Shown piece by piece: positions 7,329 to 15,000 of a stretch of DNA of 64,000 bases (position 1 is the first letter of the stretch; each line of letters opens with the position of its first letter). Source of the stretch: Arenimonas soli (GTDB lineage Bacteria > Pseudomonadota > Gammaproteobacteria > Xanthomonadales > Xanthomonadaceae). Where the stretch lies: NCBI RefSeq assembly GCF_014643775.1, contig NZ_BMKC01000001.1:1178001-1242000 (forward strand). The letters are read 5' to 3'. The translations under genes were made by a program, and so were the position numbers. The notes under the pieces are model-generated. The model saw only the letters and a list, made by a program, of their open reading frames with translations. It had not been told where the DNA came from and did no database searches.

Positions 7329-8222
7329 ATGCTCAAGCCATGCCTTCTACTGGTTTTGATGTTCGTGCTAGCGGCTTGCGGCGTTTCGTATCACCTTGAG
7401 CCCGCACGCTTGACGGTTTCGGGGAGCGAGCTAACCTCGCGCGAGGCCGTGTTAGACGCTTTGAGTCCACTACTTCGCGAGCAGGGCTTTGAAGATCTTG
7501 GGACTGATGAACAGATGATCAGTCTCTTGAGAAGGACTCGTGGTTCCGATGACCGTCTCCTTTTCGAGCTTCAGAATCGCTACACATATCTGCATAGAGC
7601 TAGAGATCTTCGTGTGGAAGTAATTGATTTCACCGTGCCTGGCATGAGAACTAGTGCGCTTCCATATGATCCCCCTCCTGGCCCCTACTTCGAGCTGAGC
7701 ATCTACGAAGGCAGGCCGGGTGGGTTCAGTGCCGAAGGAAACGCGTTCGTGTCACTGCTGCAAGACGAACTGGGCCGAACACTTGGAGAACCCGTGGCGA
7801 TGGTGACCCCGCCACCCGCCTCCAATCCTCGCACTTATTGGGTGACCACCATCGTCAATGCCGTGACCACGGTGGTTTGGTGGACGGTCGTCTTTTTGGT
7901 AACCATATTTCTATGCGCGGTCCTAGCCCGAATCGCCTTAAGGCGCGCCCCCATCTCACGTGCGGCCAAACGCGGCATATTCGTTCTTGCAGGGACCTGG
8001 CTTGCCGCGCCGCTTCCATTTCCTGCGGCTTCAATCTTAGTAGTTATGCTTCCAAACTTCTTCGCGTTTCCTTGGACCGACATTGAGTACTATCAGCGAG
8101 TCGGGTCCGTAGCGGCGCTCTCATTTCCAATTGCTTTTCTGCTATGCACGCAGATCGCAGTTTGGGTCTTCCCGGGAGCACCGGGCTCGACAAGCAGAGA
8201 GCATCGCGGGAGGACCAGTTGA
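7329..8222 (+). CDS. Cassette-encoded lipoprotein with C-terminal membrane segments
   Basis: 297 residues from the ATG at 7329, 12 bases after the cassette core site. That start is preferred to an upstream in-frame ATG because it opens a lipoprotein signal, MLKPCLLLVLMFVLAAC. About 170 exported residues of mixed alpha/beta character follow, then three hydrophobic segments near the end (VVWWTVVFLVTIFLCAVLA, a middle one around LAAPLPFPAASILVVML, and VAALSFPIAFLLCTQIAVWV). Codon use and GC are below the neighbours, as usual for cassette genes. The stop is 5 bases before its attC. I do not recognise a family. Confidence 0.75.
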   Translation: MLKPCLLLVLMFVLAACGVSYHLEPARLTVSGSELTSREAVLDALSPLLREQGFEDLGTDEQMISLLRRTRGSDDRLLFELQNRYTYLHRARDLRVEVIDFTVPGMRTSALPYDPPPGPYFELSIYEGRPGGFSAEGNAFVSLLQDELGRTLGEPVAMVTPPPASNPRTYWVTTIVNAVTTVVWWTVVFLVTIFLCAVLARIALRRAPISRAAKRGIFVLAGTWLAAPLPFPAASILVVMLPNFFAFPWTDIEYYQRVGSVAALSFPIAFLLCTQIAVWVFPGAPGSTSREHRGRTS

Positions 8223-8226
8223 CTCG

Positions 8227-8283
8227 GCCTAACCAATCCTTCAAGCCGACGCCTTCGGCGCGGCTGAATTCAGTGTGTTAGCT
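8227..8283 (+). other. Integron attC site of cassette 1
   Basis: R'' GCCTAAC (8227-8233) is the exact reverse complement of this cassette's own 5' core GTTAGGC (7311-7317), as integron recombination requires. The inner stem pairs TTCAAGCCG (8240-8248) with CGGCTGAA (8261-8268), leaving one unpaired A, the extrahelical base typical of attC. R' at 8277-8283 reads GTTAGCT because its last bases come from the next cassette. At 57 bases it is a short attC of the kind common in Xanthomonas arrays. Confidence 0.9.
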
Positions 8284-8430
8284 GCCCAATGGGAAATTAC
8301 TATTACTTAGTTGTTCGCAACATCTATAAATCCATTACTGTATTGGGAGTGGTTGTTTTAGTCTAAGCAGATAACTTATCTTTTCTATGGTCTTATTGCG
8401 TAAATGAAACTACTAAGGTGTTCTTCAAAT

Positions 8431-9312
8431 ATGAAGTCAATAAGCTGTCTATTGTTTTTACTATTTTTTGCGTCAGGCTGCATGACAAAAAGCGAATATC
8501 GAAGTCGTGCTCCAAATCAAGCGGAAGACTCTATCTTGGTCAAAGAGATAGTTTTTGAAAGCGAAGGCGTTAAATTAGCAGGGAGCATATATGCCCCGAA
8601 AGATGCTCAAGCAGCAGTGGTGTTAGTACATGGTTCTGATCCCGTACCACGTATGACAAAGTTGGCAGAGTTATTAGCCCAAAATGGCTTACTAGTTTTG
8701 ACGTATGACAAGCGCGGAGTTGGAGAGTCTGGTGGCGTTTATGTTGGACCTCAGGTGGGAACCAACAATATAAGTGTTGATAATTTGACTTTGCTAGCAA
8801 AAGACGCAAGTGCAGCGATAAATGTTATTCACCAGCATGACAAAGATTTGCCTATTGGTCTTGTTGGCGCGAGTCAAGCAGGCTGGATTATCCCAATCGC
8901 CGCACATAAAAATCCGTTGGTAGAATTTATGGTTCTTTTTAGTAGTCCTACAATCACCACTCTAGAGCAACTTAGATTTCAGTTCTACACCAATAACAGA
9001 GAAGATTTTTGGGAAAATCATACTGATGAAGATGCACGTGAGCACACTGAAAATGATCCTGATAAATACCAGTTTAAAGCCACAGATCCGAAAGTTTCTT
9101 TGAGTGCTCTAACGGTACCTGGTCTTTGGCTTTTTGGAGAAAAAGATATACAGATTCCTGTCAAAATGTGTATGGAGCAACTTAATGTTCTAAAAGCTCA
9201 GGGCAAGCCTTTTGAATATGTCTTGTTCCCATCGCTAGGGCACAATACTAATAAAACAGAACCCCTAGATATTGCGATACATTGGATAAAGCAAAAAGCT
9301 CAGAGTCACTAA
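8431..9312 (+). CDS. Cassette-encoded alpha/beta-hydrolase lipoprotein, AT-rich
   Basis: 293 residues from the ATG at 8431 (an in-frame ATG at 8404 is the alternative). The later start opens a lipoprotein signal (MKSISCLLFLLFFASGC), with AAGG 12 bases upstream. The alpha/beta-hydrolase fold is clear: VVLVHGSDP oxyanion region, YDKRGVGES, nucleophile elbow GASQAG (Ser), acid in FGEKDIQIP, and His in SLGHNTN. It resembles small serine esterases acting at the cell envelope. Base composition is far more AT-rich than anything else here, a sign of transfer. It is the only gene of cassette 2. Confidence 0.85.
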   Translation: MKSISCLLFLLFFASGCMTKSEYRSRAPNQAEDSILVKEIVFESEGVKLAGSIYAPKDAQAAVVLVHGSDPVPRMTKLAELLAQNGLLVLTYDKRGVGESGGVYVGPQVGTNNISVDNLTLLAKDASAAINVIHQHDKDLPIGLVGASQAGWIIPIAAHKNPLVEFMVLFSSPTITTLEQLRFQFYTNNREDFWENHTDEDAREHTENDPDKYQFKATDPKVSLSALTVPGLWLFGEKDIQIPVKMCMEQLNVLKAQGKPFEYVLFPSLGHNTNKTEPLDIAIHWIKQKAQSH

Positions 9313-9358
9313 CCCGCAGCGGTAGTTTCGGTTACGGCGGCAAGCTGCGTAAGGTCAC

Positions 9359-9428
9359 AGCTAACAAATGGCTCAAGTCCGACTGCAACTTACTGCGCGC
9401 GCCGCAGCAGCTTAGCCGGGCGTTCTGC
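9359..9428 (+). other. Integron attC site of cassette 2
   Basis: R'' AGCTAAC (9359-9365) is the exact reverse complement of this cassette's 5' core GTTAGCT (8277-8283). The inner stem pairs GGCTCAAG (9370-9377) with CTTAGCC (9411-9417), leaving one unpaired C as the extrahelical base; a second stem (CTGC / GCAG) closes the loop. R' reads GTTCTGC (9422-9428), so the next cassette or flank is non-canonical. No further matching R'' (GCAGAAC) follows, so the array ends here. Confidence 0.85.
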
Positions 9429-9720
9429 CTGGCCCCGATGTCCGTTTCTGGCCGCAAGCGGAAGTTCGCACGCCCAGGAGGTACTAGTCGCCGCGGCCCT
9501 AGAGGAATGACTCACTCAACACCCGAATCGCTGGTCAGCTCTTTCCGACGCGGAGGTGAGAGTCGACCAGTGCCTGCAAGAGGAAGCGAAGATGTCGGCT
9601 ACGGGTCGGAAGCGGGCCTCCCCTACCCCCGATAACGTGCCCTAATCACAACTTTGCGCTAGCTCCGAACTCTCCCGCCAGTCCGGTGCCCAGGGAAGGT
9701 TTGGCCTGTAAACTGCCCCC
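9429..9720. other. Gene-free spacer after the cassette array
   Basis: About 290 bases without a convincing gene on either strand. There is an imperfect inverted repeat near 9441-9467 (TCCGTTTCTGG / CAAGCGGAA) and a KOPS-like octamer at 9621-9628. I see no integrase fragment, tRNA or attC here. It presumably holds the promoter of the diguanylate cyclase, but no clear -35/-10 pair was found. Confidence 0.5.
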
Positions 9721-11340
9721 ATGGCAGGCCCCGAACCCGCTCTTCCAAAGGTACCGGAAGCAACCCGGAGCCCGCTTTGGCTGGGCGCCATGCTGTTGGC
9801 GGCGGCGGTCTTGGCTGCCTTCTGGTTCGTCGGCCAGCTTTCAAGCTTCGGTGAATCCCTGGAACACCGCCACGGCGTTGCCGTCGTCAGCACCGCGGCG
9901 GCGCTGCTCGACGCCGGAGAAATCGCGGCCTTGCGCGGCGATGCCAGCGACGCCGGTACGCCCGTCCACGAAGCCGTTCGCTCCCGCCTGATTGCCGTCC
10001 GGTCGGCCAACCCGGAGTTTCGTTTCGTCTACCTGATGCGGCCTCAAGCCCCAGGTAGCGACCGCTTTGTATTCCTGGCAGACGCCGAGGACCCGGGGTC
10101 GCCGGACTATTCAGCGCCTGGCGACGTCTATGACGGACCCTCCGGCTACCTCCGCCAGACCGCGTCCACCGGCGACCCGCAGTTCTCCGAAGCGATTGAG
10201 GACCAATGGGGAACCTGGGTCAGCGCCCTCACCCCCATCCACCACGACGGCCGGCTGGTCGCCGTGCTTGGCGTCGACATCGCGCACCAGGAATGGCTGG
10301 ACGCGCAGGCGCGCTACCGCGGCATGGGCCTGGTCATTTCGGCCCTGGTGCTGTCGCTGATCGCCTTGTTCCTGGTCGGGCTGCAGCTGCAGCGCCGGGC
10401 CGGCAACCGGCTGTCGGCCCTAGGCCACCAGCTTGCCGACCGCCTGCACGAACTGGACCGGGCCCAGGAAGGCCTGCGCCTGGCCGACGTCGTGGTCCGG
10501 CACACCAGCGAGGCCATCATGGTGCTCGACCCGCAGATGCGGATCCGGCGCGTGAACCCGGCCTATGAAAAGCTCACCGGGCGCCGGGAAGCCGACGTGC
10601 TGGGCGGCATGCCTCCCGCTTTCAGGCACGACCCTGCCCTGCACAAGCGCGTTATGGCCGCAGTGTCCGCCGGCGACCATTGGCAGGAAGAAGTCTGGGC
10701 TACGCGCGACGACGGTTCGCGCTATCCCGTGGGGGCGCTGGCCGAGGTGGTGCGGGATGACGACGGCCGTATCGAACATTTCATCGTCGTGCTCCAGGAC
10801 CTGTCGACGCAGAAGGAAATAGAAGACCGCCTGCGCGAACTTTCGGCCACCGATGGCCTGACCCGCATCCCCAACCGCCGGGCCTTCGACGACGGGCTGG
10901 CCCGCGAATGGGAACGCGGCATCCGCCAGCAAAGCCAACTGTCGGTGATCATGGCCGACATTGATTTCTTCAAGCGCTACAACGACCAGTACGGCCACGT
11001 CGCTGGCGACACCTGCCTGCAGCAGGTGGCGGCGGCGCTCAAGGCCGGCATTCGCCAGGGCGGCGATCTGGTGGCCCGTTACGGCGGCGAGGAGTTCGCC
11101 GTGATCCTTCCCGGCGCGGACCCGGCGGCGGCGCGGGCCGTGGCCGAGGCCCTGCGCCGCCGCGTCGAGGAACTGGCCCTGCCCCACGACGGCAACGACG
11201 CCGTGGGCGTGGTCACCATCAGCCTGGGCGTGGCCACCGTGACCCCCTCGCACGATGCGGCGCCCACCACCTTGGTGGAAAAGGCCGACCAGCAGCTTTA
11301 CCGCGCCAAGGCCGGCGGCAGGAACCGCGTCGAGGGCTGA
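9721..11340 (+). CDS. Membrane diguanylate cyclase with periplasmic sensor, PAS and GGDEF domains
   Basis: 539 residues. Two transmembrane helices (about 21-42 and 203-225) flank a Cache-like periplasmic sensor. A PAS domain follows (about 255-375, IMVLDPQMRIRRVNPAYEKLTG), then GGDEF (about 380-535). The catalytic motif is RYGGEEF near residue 456 and the metal Asp lies in MADIDFFKRYND, so it should make cyclic di-GMP. The inhibitory RxxD I-site before the motif reads QGGD, so product feedback is probably weak or absent. The start encodes MAGPEPALPK; promoter not identified. Confidence 0.92.
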   Translation: MAGPEPALPKVPEATRSPLWLGAMLLAAAVLAAFWFVGQLSSFGESLEHRHGVAVVSTAAALLDAGEIAALRGDASDAGTPVHEAVRSRLIAVRSANPEFRFVYLMRPQAPGSDRFVFLADAEDPGSPDYSAPGDVYDGPSGYLRQTASTGDPQFSEAIEDQWGTWVSALTPIHHDGRLVAVLGVDIAHQEWLDAQARYRGMGLVISALVLSLIALFLVGLQLQRRAGNRLSALGHQLADRLHELDRAQEGLRLADVVVRHTSEAIMVLDPQMRIRRVNPAYEKLTGRREADVLGGMPPAFRHDPALHKRVMAAVSAGDHWQEEVWATRDDGSRYPVGALAEVVRDDDGRIEHFIVVLQDLSTQKEIEDRLRELSATDGLTRIPNRRAFDDGLAREWERGIRQQSQLSVIMADIDFFKRYNDQYGHVAGDTCLQQVAAALKAGIRQGGDLVARYGGEEFAVILPGADPAAARAVAEALRRRVEELALPHDGNDAVGVVTISLGVATVTPSHDAAPTTLVEKADQQLYRAKAGGRNRVEG

Positions 11341-11364
11341 GCGAACGGCGGGTACAATGCCCGC

Positions 11365-11919
11365 ATGGCCAAACCCAATCCCCTGCAGGAACAGTTGCTC
11401 AAGGCCGGCCTGGCCAAGAAGTCCAAGATGGCCGAAGTCGCGCGTGCGCAGGACAAGGCGCGCCATGCCAAGGGCAGCAAGGACCCGGACGACATCCGCC
11501 GTGAAGCCGAGCGTGTCCGCGAAGAAAAGGTGGCCCGCGACCGTGCCCTCGCCGCCGAGGCCAAGGCCAAGTCGCAGGCTGCCGAACTCAAGGCCCAGGC
11601 CCGGCAGATCATCAAGGACAAGAAGCTGCCGCCCGCCGGCGACAGCGAATACCGCTTCACTGCCAACGGCGCCATCCGCACCCTCCTGGTCAACGACGAA
11701 CTGCGCCGCAAGCTCTCGGCCGGCCACCTGGTCATCGCCCGCCTGGATGACCGCTACGTATTGCTGCCGCGCGCCGCCGGCGACAAGGTTCGCGAGCGCC
11801 ACGCCAGCCTGATCGTGCTCGACCACGGCCTGGCTGCCGGCAGCCAGGCCGATGCGCCCTCCTCCGAGGACGACGCTTATTACGCGCGGTTCAAGGTGCC
11901 CGACGACCTCATCTGGTGA
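11365..11919 (+). CDS. DUF2058 family protein (YaiL-like)
   Basis: 184 residues beginning MAKPNPLQEQLLKAGLAKK, the hallmark opening of DUF2058, with a Lys/Arg/Ala-rich charged helix (about 20-85) and a compact C-terminal domain (about 95-184, ending YYARFKVPDDLIW). The family is described as nucleoprotein or polynucleotide associated, with unclear function. It follows the diguanylate cyclase by 24 bases on the same strand and may be co-transcribed. Confidence 0.9.
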   Translation: MAKPNPLQEQLLKAGLAKKSKMAEVARAQDKARHAKGSKDPDDIRREAERVREEKVARDRALAAEAKAKSQAAELKAQARQIIKDKKLPPAGDSEYRFTANGAIRTLLVNDELRRKLSAGHLVIARLDDRYVLLPRAAGDKVRERHASLIVLDHGLAAGSQADAPSSEDDAYYARFKVPDDLIW

Positions 11920-11976
11920 ACGCCAGGGGCCAGGCGGCCCGTGCAGGCTGCAAGGGCCGTCGTGCAATTTCCACGC

Positions 11977-12159
11977 TCAGGATGAACCTTTGCGCCCGGA
12001 TCCGGACTTCTTGCCGCCGCCGTCTTCCTTGTTGACGGTGGCCCAGGCGCGCTTTTCCGCCTCGTCCTGCGACACACCGCGCTCCTTGTAGCTCTCTTCG
12101 ATGTGTTCGGCCTTGCGCTTTTGCTTGTCGGTATAGCTGGATTTGTCTCCGCGTGGCAT
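11977..12159 (-). CDS. Small basic conserved protein (MPRGDKSSYTDKQKRKAEHI family)
   Basis: 60 residues. The start is the internal ATG at 12159, preceded by AAGGAG at 8 bases; a longer frame upstream lacks such a site. The body is highly charged (QKRKAEHIEESYKERGVS, AEKRAWATVNKEDGGGKKSG), a common proteobacterial small protein often labelled plasmid stabilisation without firm evidence. It probably binds nucleic acid or acts in stress, but function is unknown. Confidence 0.8.
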   Translation of the reverse strand: MPRGDKSSYTDKQKRKAEHIEESYKERGVSQDEAEKRAWATVNKEDGGGKKSGSGRKGSS

Positions 12160-12233
12160 GGCGGACTCCTTGTTGGTACGGAACTTGGAAGGCATCTGGT
12201 GCAATCCAAAAACCATGCCACCCGGGAGACCGC

Positions 12234-12683
12234 ATGAACCCCTATATCCGCTTCGCGCTGATGCTGCTCACGTCCGGCCTGTTGATGTACGGGCTGATGT
12301 ACCTGCACACCTATGAAATGAGCCACGTCTTCTTCAGCCAGACGCGCGCCTGGATGACGGTGATCATGGTCGCCGGCATGGCCTTGGTGATGCTTGGCTT
12401 CATGTGGGGCATGTACAAGGACAAGCGTCTGAACGTAAGCATCCTGGGCCTGGCGCTGGCGGTTTTCGCCGGCAGCCTGTGGCTGCTGCGCAGCCAGACC
12501 ACGGTGGACGACGTGTCGTACATGAAGGCGATGATCCCGCACCACTCCATCGCCATCCTCACCAGCAAGCGCGCCCGCATCGACGATCCGCGGGTCCGCA
12601 AGCTCGCCGACGAGATCATCGCCGCGCAGGAACGCGAGATCGCCGAAATGAAGGCGCTCATCGATGAACTGGAATCGCGCTAG
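12234..12683 (+). CDS. DUF305 domain membrane protein
   Basis: 149 residues from the ATG at 12234 (MNPYIRFALMLLTSG). There are three membrane segments (about 6-25, 41-60, 72-90), then a short four-helix DUF305-type region with the marker MIPHHSIAILTSKRARI. DUF305 His residues are thought to bind metal, and relatives are often found with copper genes. It is transcribed away from the small basic protein, 74 bases apart. Confidence 0.85.
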   Translation: MNPYIRFALMLLTSGLLMYGLMYLHTYEMSHVFFSQTRAWMTVIMVAGMALVMLGFMWGMYKDKRLNVSILGLALAVFAGSLWLLRSQTTVDDVSYMKAMIPHHSIAILTSKRARIDDPRVRKLADEIIAAQEREIAEMKALIDELESR

Positions 12684-12770
12684 GCACGATGCGCATCGTC
12701 GCCGTTCACCCTCGGGGAACGGCCGCCATGCAAGGCTTGTTTCACTGCAAGCACGGTGGAGGTACGAACC

Positions 12771-13268
12771 ATGAGAACCAAACATGTATTCCTTGCACGG
12801 GACGTTGATGTCGCCGCACGCGCCGTCGGCGCGCTGCGCCAGGCCGGCGTCGCGGACGAAGACATCGCCCTGATCGCCCGTTCCGACCTGGAAATGCAAG
12901 CCATTCCCGAAGAGTTCCGCGAATCGCGCACCGACTTCATGCCGGCGGCGGTCAAGGGCGCGCTGGGCGGCGGCGCCACCGGCCTGGTCGCCGGCCTGGT
13001 CGCCGTGGCCATCCCCCCGCTGGGCGTCACCCTGGCGGGCGCCGCCGCCATTGCCGCGGTGGGCGCGGCCGCGGGCACCTGGTCGGCGGCCCTGATGGGC
13101 TCCGCCCTGCCCGACCCGGTGCGCCAGCAGTTCGAGGACGAGGTCAAGGCGGGCCGGGTCCTGGTGGTCGTGGATGCCAGCGTTGAAGACCATGCGAAGC
13201 TCGAGCCGCTGCTTGTCCAGGCCGGGACGCGCCGACTGGCATTCGAAGAAAGCTCGCAGATGACCTGA
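12771..13268 (+). CDS. Conserved membrane protein with glycine-rich hydrophobic core
   Basis: 165 residues. The start at 12771 is chosen because GGAGG lies 8 bases upstream. The N-terminal part (HVFLARDVDVAARAVGALR) resembles the ligand-free domain of DUF1269/YflT-like stress proteins. The middle is a Gly/Ala-rich hydrophobic hairpin (about 60-110, GALGGGATGLVAGLVAVAIP and on), and a second soluble domain closes the protein. No function can be assigned. Confidence 0.7.
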   Translation: MRTKHVFLARDVDVAARAVGALRQAGVADEDIALIARSDLEMQAIPEEFRESRTDFMPAAVKGALGGGATGLVAGLVAVAIPPLGVTLAGAAAIAAVGAAAGTWSAALMGSALPDPVRQQFEDEVKAGRVLVVVDASVEDHAKLEPLLVQAGTRRLAFEESSQMT

Positions 13269-13336
13269 GCCGGTTTCACGGTCCGAATGCGCACGGCGGG
13301 GCAAGCTGCAGGCCTGCCATCGCCGTCAGGTGCCCC

Positions 13337-13894
13337 ATGTCCCGTCATCTCCGACTCGTCTACGCCAGCCGGTCCACCTTCCCGCCCATCCGGGAAGGGG
13401 CCGGCATCCATCCGGAAGTCGCCCGCATCCTGGCGCAATCCCGGCGCAACAACGCCAGGCAGCGCATCTATGGCGGCCTGTATTTCGCCGACGGCAGCTT
13501 CTTCCAGTGCCTCGAGGGGCGCGCGGCCGAGGTGCAGGCACTTTACGAGCGCCTGGCCGGGGACGACCGTCACCGCGACGTACGCCTGCTCGACCGCCGC
13601 GAGATCGACGAACCCAGCTTCGGCGAGTGGGCCATGAAACACGTACCCAACGCGCCCGAAGTCCAGCAGCTGCTGGCCCGCCACGGCCGCAGCGGCTTCG
13701 ATCCGCACTCCTTCCCGCCGGCCCTGGTGGACGCCATGGTCGGCCTGCTGCTTGAACGCTCCGATGTCGCGCCGCCCGGCGAACCGGTCGCCGGCCTGGA
13801 ACCCACCGCGCGGCGCATGTTGCTGGCGCGGGTGGCGGTGGCCACCGGCCTGGTCGCGGCCGTGGGTGCGGCGGCGGCGAACTGGCTGCGCTAG
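13337..13894 (+). CDS. BLUF-domain blue-light photoreceptor with C-terminal membrane anchor
   Basis: 185 residues. The BLUF domain fills about 1-105 with its markers: LVYAS (flavin-coupled Tyr), SRRNNAR (Asn), DGSFFQCLEG (the switch Gln), AEVQALYERL and FGEWAMKH (Trp). A short linker and one C-terminal hydrophobic helix (MLLARVAVATGLVAAVGAAA) follow. No output domain is present, so it must signal through a partner or membrane contact. Its stop overlaps that of the convergent moeB by 4 bases. Confidence 0.85.
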   Translation: MSRHLRLVYASRSTFPPIREGAGIHPEVARILAQSRRNNARQRIYGGLYFADGSFFQCLEGRAAEVQALYERLAGDDRHRDVRLLDRREIDEPSFGEWAMKHVPNAPEVQQLLARHGRSGFDPHSFPPALVDAMVGLLLERSDVAPPGEPVAGLEPTARRMLLARVAVATGLVAAVGAAAANWLR

Positions 13895-14991
13895 TCCCTG
13901 CCCGCCGTTTCCGGTCCGCAGCCGGGGCACTGGGGGTCCGCACGCAGGCGGGTTTCCCGGAACCGCATCGCCAGCGCATCAAAGTGCAGCAGGCGGCCCG
14001 ACAGGGGTTCGCCGATGCCCAGCAGCAGCTTGATCGTTTCGGTGGCCTGCAGCAGGCCGATCACACCGGGCAGCACGCCCAGCACGCCGGCTTCGGCGCA
14101 GTTGGGCGCGTCTTCGGCGGCCGGCGGTTCCGGGAACAGGCAGCGGTAACAGGGCGCTTCGCCGCGCCGGCGTCCGGCATCGAAAACGCTCACCTGCCCT
14201 TCGAAACGATGCACGGCGCCGTACACCAGCGGCTTGCGATGGCGCAGGCAGGCGGCGTTGAGCACGTAGCGCACGGGGAAATTGTCGGCACCGTCCACCA
14301 CCACGTCGGCCGCCTGCACCAGGGCGTCCACGGTCTGCTCGGTGACACGAACCCGTTCGGCCTGCACCTGCACGCGCGGGTTCAGCGCATTGAGCGCCCG
14401 GCGCGCGGACTCGACCTTTGGCTGGCCGATGCGGTCTTCGGTGTGCAGCACCTGGCGCTGCAGGTTGCTGCGATCCACCACGTCGTCATCGGCGACTACC
14501 AACCGGCCGATGCCGGCCGCGGCCAGGTACAGCGCCGCCGGTGAACCCAGGCCGCCGGCACCCACCAGCAGCACGCGTGATTGCGCCAGCTGCCGCTGGC
14601 CTTCCAGCCCGACCTGCGGCAGGCGCAGGTGGCGCGAATAACGCTCCAGGAAATCGGCGTCGTCGGGGGCGCCACCCGTCGTGGGCAGGTCTTCGCGGCA
14701 CCAGCCTTCGAAGCCGCCGGCCACCGAACACAGGCGCGTGTAACCCCGGGCCTGCAGCGCCTGCGCCGCCATCATCGAACGCCGTCCGCTGCCGCAGATC
14801 AGCAGCAGCTCGGCATCGGTGTCGGGGGTGATGCGCGCAGGTTCGGCTTCCAGCGCGGCCCGCGGCACCGGCAGGGCACCTTCGGGCAGGCCCAGCGCGT
14901 GTTCATCGGGTTCGCGTACGTCCAGCAGCCGGCTGCCGCGCGCCATGCGGCGGCGGGCTTCGGCGGGCGTGATTTCTTCGATCGGGGGCAT
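13891..14991 (-). CDS. moeB: Molybdopterin-synthase adenylyltransferase with N-terminal rhodanese domain
   Basis: 366 residues. Residues 1-105 are a rhodanese domain with active-site Cys in LLICGSGRRS. From about 112 (DADFLERYSRHLRLPQVGLEGQ) it is a MoeB/ThiF-type E1 enzyme: nucleotide loop VGAGGLGSP, RSNLQRQVLH, the arginine finger, and two zinc Cys pairs (CYRC and CPGC). It adenylates the C-terminal glycine of a sulfur carrier such as MoaD; the rhodanese may deliver sulfur. The usual fusion (MoeZ) has the rhodanese at the C-terminus; here it leads. It is the last gene of the moeB-moeA-mobA part of the operon. Confidence 0.9.
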   Translation of the reverse strand: MPPIEEITPAEARRRMARGSRLLDVREPDEHALGLPEGALPVPRAALEAEPARITPDTDAELLLICGSGRRSMMAAQALQARGYTRLCSVAGGFEGWCREDLPTTGGAPDDADFLERYSRHLRLPQVGLEGQRQLAQSRVLLVGAGGLGSPAALYLAAAGIGRLVVADDDVVDRSNLQRQVLHTEDRIGQPKVESARRALNALNPRVQVQAERVRVTEQTVDALVQAADVVVDGADNFPVRYVLNAACLRHRKPLVYGAVHRFEGQVSVFDAGRRRGEAPCYRCLFPEPPAAEDAPNCAEAGVLGVLPGVIGLLQATETIKLLLGIGEPLSGRLLHFDALAMRFRETRLRADPQCPGCGPETAGRD

Positions 14992-15000
14992 CGGGCCAGT

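Noticed and set aside
7835-8083. 82-codon minus-strand open frame in cassette 1
   Set aside because: It is antisense to the membrane-segment region of the lipoprotein and lacks a ribosome site.
8316-8403. A second dif copy in the AT-rich stretch before the hydrolase
   Set aside because: The sequence is AT-rich but does not align with the dif arms or centre.
9282-9635. 117-codon open frame across the second attC
   Set aside because: It overlaps the hydrolase end, runs through the attC stem and has no conserved features.
9429-9720. A third cassette after attC 2
   Set aside because: No R'' complementary to GTTCTGC (that is, GCAGAAC) and no stem were found, so the array seems to end.
12686-12699. 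14-base palindrome ACGATGCGCATCGT after the DUF305 gene
   Set aside because: It has no loop or T run and no second copy; could be chance in GC-rich sequence.
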